DNA from: Edaphochlamys debaryana
Lineage: Eukaryota > Chlorophyta > Chlorophyceae > Chlamydomonadales
Length of the DNA: 64,000 nt
Assembly: GCA_016858145.1 (NCBI GenBank)
Contig: JAEHOE010000216.1
Span: forward strand, 1-64,000
Direction of reading: 5' to 3'
The notes under the pieces were generated by a model, which was given only the letters and a program-made list of their open reading frames with translations, did no database searches and had not been told where the DNA came from. How positions within the stretch are numbered: position 1 is the first letter of the stretch; the number at the start of each line of letters is the position of its first letter. Positions 10,101-17,208 of this stretch are shown in pieces. The position numbers were made by a program, and so were the translations under genes.

Positions 10101-11203
10101 CGTCCGCGCCCACGTCCACGTCATCCCCGGCCGTCTACGGGCCAGAGCCGCGGCCGCCCCCTGTCGTTACGGAACACGCCGAACCAGCAGTGTCCCCTCA
10201 ACCCGAACCCGAGGAAGGCCGCCGCAAGGTAAGGCGTTCTGCACGACAACAGGAGGCCCCTGCCGCCGGCGTGTCAAGCCTAGATTCCGGGGCCCCCAAG
10301 GCTGGCGTCCCATGGCCCCGCATCGCCTCGTCACGACTTCCGCCCGACGACCTGGACCCTCTCTTCCGGCAAATGCAGCTGCGGGATTGGCTCGCAGCAG
10401 CATCCAAACCGATGGCGCGTGGTACAGCACCTGAACGTGACGCCTGGCATGCGGTGCCTAACGTTTGGGTAGGTTTCAGCACTCTGGAGACTGGCGCACG
10501 ATGGCCTGCGGTGGTGGACAGCGCAGCCCGCATCTCCGTCGTCACTCTCAGCACGCTACGGCGCCTGAGCCACACCAACCCCGTCGTACCCGTACAACGC
10601 CCCCTCAACAACGCGTCCGGCCAACCGATTGACGTGGTGGGCAAGACCGTACTCACCGTGATATTGCCCGACCGCTCAACCGAAGTGGAAGTGTATGTGG
10701 CACGACGCCTCGCGTCTGAGTTGATCTTGGGCCTCGACTGGTTGCATGCCGTACGGGCCTGCATCGACCTAGATCAACACCTGCTGCACTACACCTCCTC
10801 TCAGGAACAGCGCTGCCACGTCGAGCTCTGGAGCGAGAGCCACAGCCGCGCCTCCCGACCCGACATCTGCATGATGGGGGGCGATGGGGCGGCGGTACAC
10901 GCCCTCACCACCGGGTTCGGCCCCGAGCCCGACGTGGAAACCGGTCCTCCCCCACCGGAGCCCGGGCCCCCGCGGGAGAGGGACCGGCGTCGCTTCCCCT
11001 CGTCCGGCGATGAGCCTACAGTGGTGCAACGACCCCTGGAGCCTCCGCCGTACAGCGAGATCGAGCTTCTCACCCCCCGCCGAGCACGTGGCGAGGGCAC
11101 GTCTGTTCGCAGAACAAACAATTGCCCTGCGTGCCCAGAAGCACCCCGACGAGGAGCTGGCGCAACACCTAGCAGCCTGCGTCAACCCCAACTTAAGCCG
11201 TGA
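7193..11203 (+). CDS. Linker polyprotein with four modules and second retropepsin-like domain
   Basis: An open frame of 1336 codons with no ATG at its start (first in-frame ATG at 7490), so it is likely read through from upstream. It holds helical modules at about 7560-7840 (ending VGCGLGAQRPW), 8370-8660, 8780-9010 and 9215-9470. Pro/Ser-rich spacers separate them, carrying VMTLTD, CCMMTSD, DVSMMQPPP and DICMMGG. Near residue 1109 (10517) is VVDSAARISVV, then ELILGLDWLHAVRACIDLD, the shape of a retropepsin fold, but the catalytic Gly of D-S/T-G is Ala. The first protease, in Gag, keeps DSG. The C-terminus overlaps Pol by 320 nt in another frame. The module function is unknown; structural or spacer roles in the particle are speculative. 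Confidence 0.75.
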   Translation: MSWSAYSHTPPPSPPSQGPDTSAPGPLSTSTPPQPPAAPNHGPPSLEAEITDDDLDRLLSDSSLSDAPPLPTKWFEEPVPHDLATLPVAGRSLEQHKEYMQNITCAVIDSHVARLDPGMTWTPQQDHEIATCLVLAANDCESARWLRQSDPLAGTQPSPHANTASKLHRRAERLVHRAWQRGARSVYPKLESWRGAVNKVGCGLGAQRPWRHNYSPGPSGAAPLPRQAFRLRDLAGMFEPEGPWGTPPWVPVTQDTGVMTLTDAAPASPRPAHTVQAPVIPALESWFASLSPRLTPLQVPGEDVPTHANACGIGATKPSPSPAEQAAPGSLAVARDWPNPRHDEPSLAPSPVDSTNTEEILEGLCMLGSQTAPPPQDSEGEAPDIDMGSPLAPLQAGDAHQLRRLACRFAHAAADECTIGFDLGLTPPFNETASSRRHREGHADYHLQRGNAIWDVALQLRDIVNQPFMVKLACSRTNQAEPCETGPWTPASSTVPPLVDSSPGCCMMTSDTPAQPVSVTSPPASPEAQQDWKLLQTLVLQAAEAEAWCGLLDIPPSARETPSQAVARQNEMQARQAIAVRARAAAEDAFAVILNRRRWAMEKAVRSAPAASSKRRVETALITPPHGRCIETSANPTPSIQDRTNQASLLPGPVLPCLQDDIVASPAAAPLANGSAWIDNYLRDRLDWEIVSRAVRRAAESEALYRVLGYEDTSHLSEDQLRYRQVAITGHKRVADGARATARHVLEGLAARLPHLATQPAMLGGTLIPVTLTPVSPVGAASVENVVTSPPPTFNAPTAAAEACPSSTELAESEVAIALLHLADGATSPGTAPADVSMMQPPPSDQDWTERTRSETNPLTQPLTESPVDSADDSTTAPRTRSTHQYPVDDSYLWAPYSSSSGTSPSLRDSQRPGAPWASETATTIRHPSGFSRPRPTPFAQMPGVVTSSHLVARWQELRARGPVGTPQFPSAPTSTSSPAVYGPEPRPPPVVTEHAEPAVSPQPEPEEGRRKVRRSARQQEAPAAGVSSLDSGAPKAGVPWPRIASSRLPPDDLDPLFRQMQLRDWLAAASKPMARGTAPERDAWHAVPNVWVGFSTLETGARWPAVVDSAARISVVTLSTLRRLSHTNPVVPVQRPLNNASGQPIDVVGKTVLTVILPDRSTEVEVYVARRLASELILGLDWLHAVRACIDLDQHLLHYTSSQEQRCHVELWSESHSRASRPDICMMGGDGAAVHALTTGFGPEPDVETGPPPPEPGPPRERDRRRFPSSGDEPTVVQRPLEPPPYSEIELLTPRRARGEGTSVRRTNNCPACPEAPRRGAGATPSSLRQPQLKP

Positions 11204-14200
11204 GCAGTGGGAAAAAGCTTACGGCCTACTTTACAAGCACTTCGATTTGTTTGCACGCAACTCACTGGAGCTGGGCCGAACTACGTGGCAGTCCCTCACC
11301 GTCGACACTGGCGACAGCCCTCCGATCTTCGTGCCCCCTCACCGTATGTCGTACCAAGACAGACAAGTGTGCAACGAGGCCATCCAAGAGCTCTTGCAAT
11401 CCGGCATCATCGAGCCTGCGGAGAGCCCCTGGAGCAGCCCGGTTTTCGTGGTGCGCAACTCTTCAGGCAAGCCCCGCCTTGTGGTGGACCTGAGGCGTAT
11501 CAATGCCGTACTACGACCCGTACGTTTCCCCATTGGGGTGTTGCGAGAGGTGCTGGACCGCGTCATTCCTCCTCCCGGAGAGCAGCGCTTCGCCAGCACC
11601 CTCGACTGTCGCATGGGCTTCTACGCCATCCCCATCGATGACCCTGCAAGTCGGGACCGCGTGGCCTTCCACACCACCTCTGGGTGCTGGCGCTTCAAGC
11701 GCATGCCCATGGGACTAGCCTCTTCTCCAGCCATTTGGTGCCAGCTCATGCAAAAGGCGCTTGGCCCTGTGCTGCTGGGAGGCGTCTCCAGAGTGCCGGC
11801 ACCCAAGGAGGCACCCGCTCGTCTTGACACCACCGCTGATCCACACCCCTCCTCAGGTCCCTATCGCCGCCGCAACCCCAATGGTCCCGACAGCGCCCCC
11901 GCCTTCAAGGACCCCGAGGACCGGTGCGTGACCACCTGGGTGGACGACAGCCTAGCCCTCAGCAAGGACTTCGACACCCACCTGAGAGACCTGGAGCGGG
12001 TGTTTGACCTGCTTCGGCTGTCAGGGGTCAAGCTGTCAAGCACCAAGGGCCGCTACTTCCAACGGCAACTACGGTGGCTCGGGTTCTCAATCGATTTCGA
12101 GAAAGGAACCGCCACTATGGACCCCAAGCACATGGCCACCATCTCCGCCTTCCCTGCCCCTCGTACCCGCCGGCACGTGGCGTCATGGCTTGGCCTCACC
12201 TCCTTCTACCGTGCCTGGATCTTCGAGTACAGCAAGAAGGCTGCACCCATGATCCGGCTCCTGCGGAAAGACGCGCCGTGGGAGTGGGGCCCCGAGCAAC
12301 AACGCAGCTTCGAGGAGCTGCGACGAGCCCTCACCTGTTGGCCCATCTTACGCAGTCCCACGTTCAAGGAAGGCATGCCGTTCATTCTGGCCACCGACTA
12401 CTCAGCCGAGGCCATGTCCGCCATCCTTCAGCAACGGGACCCCAAGAACGGCAAGCTGTACGTGATCCAGTACGCTTCAAGGCGCTGCTCCCCCACTGAG
12501 GCAAAGATGGCTTCAGGGGAGGGAGAGGTGCTGGCAGCGTGCTGGGCCATGCGACACTTCCGACCCTACCTGCTGAATGCTCCCGACCCCTTCATCCTGG
12601 TCAGCGACAGTCTATGCCTGCGCTACGTGATGGGGCCCGGAGCATCTGGACAAGAACCGCTGTCGTCCCGCCTCACACGCCTCGCCATCAAGATGAGTCA
12701 GTTCCGGTTCAAGGTGGAGTTCTCGCCTGGATCCAAACACCGGAACGCGGACGGGCTAAGCCGCATGGCCGATATGATGGGGGAGCACAACGACGCCCCC
12801 CCCGACCGGCCCATTACGCCTGGAGCCCCGCCGCCTGGCTCCGATTCCGACGAGGACGTGTGGACCACGGAGATTTACAGCTCTCCCTTCGCCGTCACCC
12901 GCCTAGCGGCCGAGCTGTGGCCCACCACGGACGTGGAGGTTTACTCCGCCCTTGTGTGGCCCCAACCCGGGCAAGAGCGCGTGACTGAATACCCAACCAC
13001 ACATCCACGGACTACACGCCGACCTGGCGGTATGGCTTGGGACGTGGTATGGCTGCCTGAGCCACCACAGCCCCGCCGCACCTCCGCCGCAGCCGATCGG
13101 TCCGTAAACGCCTTCATGGTGGATGCTACACCCGTCACCGGCATCATTCCCCCCCGGCCACGCCGCGTGCGCTTCGCACCCAACGGAACAACCCTTGCGC
13201 TCTCACCGTCGCAAGCAGCCGGGGAGAATGCTGACCCCAGTGGAGAGGTAGGGCCCAGCGCCCCACCTGCGCCGCCGCTACCGCGTCCGCAGACCGCAGT
13301 CAACGACGGCGCTGGACCGTCTGGGTCACAACCCAACCCTGGGCCCTTGACGGAAGCTACTGCGGCCCTGGCACTCTCGGACAGCGACACCGTCACTCCC
13401 TCGGAGGCCACCTCTGACAGCGACTCCCCAGCCACCGAGGATCAACCCATGCCCCCTCCACACCTCAACAGCCCGCCTGAAGCCACCCTCCGCCTCTCCT
13501 CTCGCCCGCGACGCTTCAACTCCCTTCTGGCGGATTTCGAGGAGACCGAGCGAGTACGGCAGGTAGTTGAGGATGCGGATCCTGATCCAGGGCTGACCTG
13601 CGTGGTGTGCATGAAACCCAAGCCATGTCACAACATGCTGATCTGCGATGCCACCGGCTGCGATAAGGGCTGGCACACTACCTGCCTCCGTCCCCCTCTT
13701 CCCCGTGTACCCCCAGGCACATGGCAATGCCCAATGCATGCAGGAGATTGGCCTGCGCGTTACAAGGACGTTGCCCGTCGCCTCGCCAACGACCCTGCGG
13801 ACTCGCCCATGGACCTGGTCTCCACGGACAGCGAGGCAGACGGAGCCGCCCAGCCCCAACCGCCAACGGAGCCGGCCGCATCACAGCCGCCCATCGAGTA
13901 CGACTCCTCCGACCTCAGGCAATTCTCCTCTGACGAGGCAGAAGAGCTAGACGAGCGAGACGACATTATCAACGGGCGGCGGCAACGCCCCGTGTGGGAA
14001 GACACCGCCCTCATCAACTTCCTACGTACCGAACGACTCATCGTGGACCCCTCAACGCTTCGTGCCTCCGACCCCTTGACTATTGCCGAAGAAGTCCGGC
14101 GTGTCAAGGCCCGCAGCGCCCTCTACGCCTATCAGGAGGGCAAACTGTACCGCTTGCCCACCGACCCGACACAAGCACCCCGTGTCGTGCCCCCTCCAGG

Positions 14201-16298
14201 CGAACGAGAGCTGCTGACCCGTCAACTTCATGAGTCCGGCTCCCGACCCTCGGTCAAGGAGTCTGAAAAGGACCCAGACTACACCCCTGAGCGATCCGAC
14301 ACCTCCGATGACGAGCCTCCCGAGCAGCTGGAGCGATCTCCAAGCAACAGCCCTTCGCCCAAGGAGCCGTCACAACCCAAGCGCCCCGCAAGCGTGTGGC
14401 AGGACGAGCCAGTGATCGAATACGTCAAGACAGGCAAGCTCAAGGTGTCGTACGAGCTGCTCGACGAACGCGACCCCCTCAAGCTATCCAGGGAAGTGCA
14501 AAGGGTACGAAAACGAGCCAAGCACTACTCCTGGGACGCCAATCAACAACAACTGATGCGTCACAGCAAGGGAGGGCCGCGAGTGGTGCCACCACCCGAC
14601 CAGTGCCTGCGCATTACCCAAGAGCTACATGCCCTCGGACACCTGGGGGTCGACAAGACCCTCAGCCTCGTGGCATCACGCTATTGGTTCGAGCGCATGC
14701 GCCCCATCTGCAGAGAGGTCGTGGCGGCATGCACCGATTGCAACGCCCAGCGTCAACTGCTCCTTCGCCGCACTGTGCTGCGCCCCTTGCCCAACTCCCC
14801 CTTCAACTACCGTCTACATGCGGACCTACAAGGCAAATTTCGGCGCACCCCCAGCGGCAACGTCTACTTGTTGGTAATCATCGACGCCTTCACCAAGTGG
14901 CCTGAGGCCATCCCCATTCCCAACAAGCAGCCAACCACCGTGTTCCGTGCCCTGCACGACACGTGGTTTGCCCGTTACGGCGTGCCCACGGAGATGGTAA
15001 CTGACCGCGGCATGGAATTCGCCGGCGCCTTCCACTCTGGACTACGCACCTACCACATCACCCATCGCCGCACAGCCGCCTACGCCCCTCAGGGCAACGG
15101 TCTGGTCGAAAACATGGGCGGCACCATAGTCAACCAGCTACGCACCCTGGCCGCCTCGGAGGATCGATGGGATGAGGTATGCCAGCGAGCGCTTTGGGCC
15201 TATCGTGCAGCTATCCACCACTCCACCCGCGTGTCTCCCGCCCTGGCCATGTTCGGGCGAGAGCTGCGCCTCCGTGGCGACCTCCCCGAGCCGCCAACTG
15301 AGGCTCCCGACATCCACCCCGAGGAGATCGCCATCGACTGGCGGCCCGAGGACTTCGACAACCTGAGAGCCAGGAAGGAGGCGATGGACACCACCGCCGA
15401 GGTCATCTTCACCAATAACGACAAGGCCAAGGCTAGGCAGAAGGCGAAGTACGAGGCTAGGTATCATCAAACCAAGGGGCGAAGCAAGGCGCTAAAGGCC
15501 GGCGGACGACGTGAACCGGCCCGAGCTGACGTGGAAGACCGTGAAGAGCCAACCCCAATGGCAGAGGACAAGCCAGCGGAGGCTCCTACTACGGCGACGT
15601 CCAGCCCACTCTGCTTCAACCCCCTGGTCCCACCTGGTGAGCCTCCCGTGCAGCCCCCTGGCGCTACGTCCAGCGCCCCGCCAACGGCGCCACCAACGCA
15701 GGCGCCCCCGTCCAACAAGGCCGCTAGCCCAGCACCGCCGCCTGCTCCCTTGACACCGGCACCTGAGGCCAGCGGGAACGGGACATGGACAGTCAACGAC
15801 GAGCAACTGCCTGGTCTGCCCCCTCTGCAACCTGGCGAGTTCTGCTACATGCGCAAGGAGAAACGTCGCAAGATGCAGAAGAAGGTGGAGGGCCCCTACA
15901 AGTACTGCTACTACACCCCTCAAGGCAGTTACGCGGTGGTGGAGGGGGCCGACGGCAAGCGTTTCGCCGTGGCCACCCACCGCCTCCTCGTCAACCCCTC
16001 ACATGCCAAGGGCGCCAAGCGCAGCGCGCTCCCGGCTACAGCTACCCCACCGTTTACCTCACCGACAGTGCTGGAGCAAGCTGGCGCAGCTGCCCCAAGG
16101 AAGGCCGCAACAGCAAAGGTGAAGCCCGCGATGGCGCCAACGCCCGAGGTGCTCCCCTCCGCTGTCGCGCAAGGCTCCAGCCAGGCAGCAACGACAGCTC
16201 AGGCTCCCCCTCCACGGCCGCGGAGCGCCCTCAAGCGCCACAAGCGGCCGCACAAACTTCCCGCAGGCGACGAATCGCCGGGGATGGAGGAAGCCTAA
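10884..16298 (+). CDS. pol: Pol: RT, RNase H, PHD finger, integrase
   Basis: An 1804-codon frame; recognisable Pol sequence starts near residue 65. RT shows PRLVVDLRRINAVL and FKRMPMGLASSPA, with the catalytic box WVDD at residues 352-355 in place of the usual Y-x-D-D and about 45 extra residues before it. RNase H starts at ~500 (ATDYSAEAMS, EGEVLAA, VSDS). Residues 906-952 form a PHD finger, with spacing C-x2-C-x11-C-x4-C-x4-H-x2-C-x14-C-x2-H. Residues ~1037-1122 and ~1170-1290 are two copies of the pre-integrase block; only the second has the full HHCC. The integrase core has D1314, D1374 and E1409, the D,D(35)E spacing. GPYKYCYY near 1669 is a GPY-like module. The role is reverse transcription and integration of the element. 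Confidence 0.93.
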   Translation: MGRRYTPSPPGSAPSPTWKPVLPHRSPGPRGRGTGVASPRPAMSLQWCNDPWSLRRTARSSFSPPAEHVARARLFAEQTIALRAQKHPDEELAQHLAACVNPNLSREQWEKAYGLLYKHFDLFARNSLELGRTTWQSLTVDTGDSPPIFVPPHRMSYQDRQVCNEAIQELLQSGIIEPAESPWSSPVFVVRNSSGKPRLVVDLRRINAVLRPVRFPIGVLREVLDRVIPPPGEQRFASTLDCRMGFYAIPIDDPASRDRVAFHTTSGCWRFKRMPMGLASSPAIWCQLMQKALGPVLLGGVSRVPAPKEAPARLDTTADPHPSSGPYRRRNPNGPDSAPAFKDPEDRCVTTWVDDSLALSKDFDTHLRDLERVFDLLRLSGVKLSSTKGRYFQRQLRWLGFSIDFEKGTATMDPKHMATISAFPAPRTRRHVASWLGLTSFYRAWIFEYSKKAAPMIRLLRKDAPWEWGPEQQRSFEELRRALTCWPILRSPTFKEGMPFILATDYSAEAMSAILQQRDPKNGKLYVIQYASRRCSPTEAKMASGEGEVLAACWAMRHFRPYLLNAPDPFILVSDSLCLRYVMGPGASGQEPLSSRLTRLAIKMSQFRFKVEFSPGSKHRNADGLSRMADMMGEHNDAPPDRPITPGAPPPGSDSDEDVWTTEIYSSPFAVTRLAAELWPTTDVEVYSALVWPQPGQERVTEYPTTHPRTTRRPGGMAWDVVWLPEPPQPRRTSAAADRSVNAFMVDATPVTGIIPPRPRRVRFAPNGTTLALSPSQAAGENADPSGEVGPSAPPAPPLPRPQTAVNDGAGPSGSQPNPGPLTEATAALALSDSDTVTPSEATSDSDSPATEDQPMPPPHLNSPPEATLRLSSRPRRFNSLLADFEETERVRQVVEDADPDPGLTCVVCMKPKPCHNMLICDATGCDKGWHTTCLRPPLPRVPPGTWQCPMHAGDWPARYKDVARRLANDPADSPMDLVSTDSEADGAAQPQPPTEPAASQPPIEYDSSDLRQFSSDEAEELDERDDIINGRRQRPVWEDTALINFLRTERLIVDPSTLRASDPLTIAEEVRRVKARSALYAYQEGKLYRLPTDPTQAPRVVPPPGERELLTRQLHESGSRPSVKESEKDPDYTPERSDTSDDEPPEQLERSPSNSPSPKEPSQPKRPASVWQDEPVIEYVKTGKLKVSYELLDERDPLKLSREVQRVRKRAKHYSWDANQQQLMRHSKGGPRVVPPPDQCLRITQELHALGHLGVDKTLSLVASRYWFERMRPICREVVAACTDCNAQRQLLLRRTVLRPLPNSPFNYRLHADLQGKFRRTPSGNVYLLVIIDAFTKWPEAIPIPNKQPTTVFRALHDTWFARYGVPTEMVTDRGMEFAGAFHSGLRTYHITHRRTAAYAPQGNGLVENMGGTIVNQLRTLAASEDRWDEVCQRALWAYRAAIHHSTRVSPALAMFGRELRLRGDLPEPPTEAPDIHPEEIAIDWRPEDFDNLRARKEAMDTTAEVIFTNNDKAKARQKAKYEARYHQTKGRSKALKAGGRREPARADVEDREEPTPMAEDKPAEAPTTATSSPLCFNPLVPPGEPPVQPPGATSSAPPTAPPTQAPPSNKAASPAPPPAPLTPAPEASGNGTWTVNDEQLPGLPPLQPGEFCYMRKEKRRKMQKKVEGPYKYCYYTPQGSYAVVEGADGKRFAVATHRLLVNPSHAKGAKRSALPATATPPFTSPTVLEQAGAAAPRKAATAKVKPAMAPTPEVLPSAVAQGSSQAATTAQAPPPRPRSALKRHKRPHKLPAGDESPGMEEA

Positions 16299-17208
16299 GC
16301 CGGCCTGCAGGGAATGAGGCGAGGCTCATTCCCGTGAGCTTGCACCGCCAGAGATCCGCGGAAGGCCTAGCGGGCCGACGCCGCGAGGTCAAGGCGAACG
16401 CAAGCGCCGGAGAACAAGCGTCCCAGCAGATCTGGTTCTGCTGTAAGTAAGGTTATCGAGTTGCATGCTTAAGAGGCGAGGCCGGGTCGGCCGGCTGCCA
16501 CCTAGGTGTTGCAAGCGCTGCAAGCGACTATACCAACACGGCCAAGACGACTACAACGACGCGTAACAAGTAAAGACTACCCTGGTGTGTACTGAGCGGG
16601 GCAGTTTGACCCTAACGAAGCAGGGCAGCTGAGCCAGGATAAGGTCGCCATGCGACCATGCACCTTGCAAAAACGGCCCCCCTTCTCCAGTTCAGACGGA
16701 GCTCTGAATATACTACACACCATCCTACCGTAAGGAGCCTATCCTCAAGCAGCCGCGACTTCCTCTCAACTGGCGCGCGCAGTCGAACCGGGGACGCGTC
16801 CGAATCCGCCTGGATACGCTTCGCCAACTCGCCATGTCGAGGAATAGCATACGACGAGGCCCGCTAGCTAGAGGGACCCGAGACGCCGCGGAGCCGCTCG
16901 ACACCGTCACCCCCCTGCCCCCTACTGGTGCCATCATTACCGAAGGACTGGACCACGGCAGTCAACGGCCGTCATGCGGGTGAGACGGGAGCGGGCTCCA
17001 GCGCGCCTCCGCATCGCCTGTCGACCGAAGCTCGGCGATGCGCATCGCTGCTCGTGCAAGGGACCGGAGAAACCATCCTTCCGCGCGTTAACTGCCAGAG
17101 CGAATCAGCAGATTGAGCTCGGCCCTGCGAACCAATCCGGGGCCGCGGCCGCGCCGGGCTAATTTAAGACCGGCGACTGCCCCGTTTTGGTTAACAGGAA
17201 AAACAGCA
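16299..17208 (+). other. Spacer between pol and accessory gene
   Basis: No ORF of coding character was found. It begins with the pol 3' flank and contains the leader of the downstream spliced gene. A splice acceptor used to join the accessory mRNA to an LTR leader could lie here, but none was pinned down. Confidence 0.5.
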
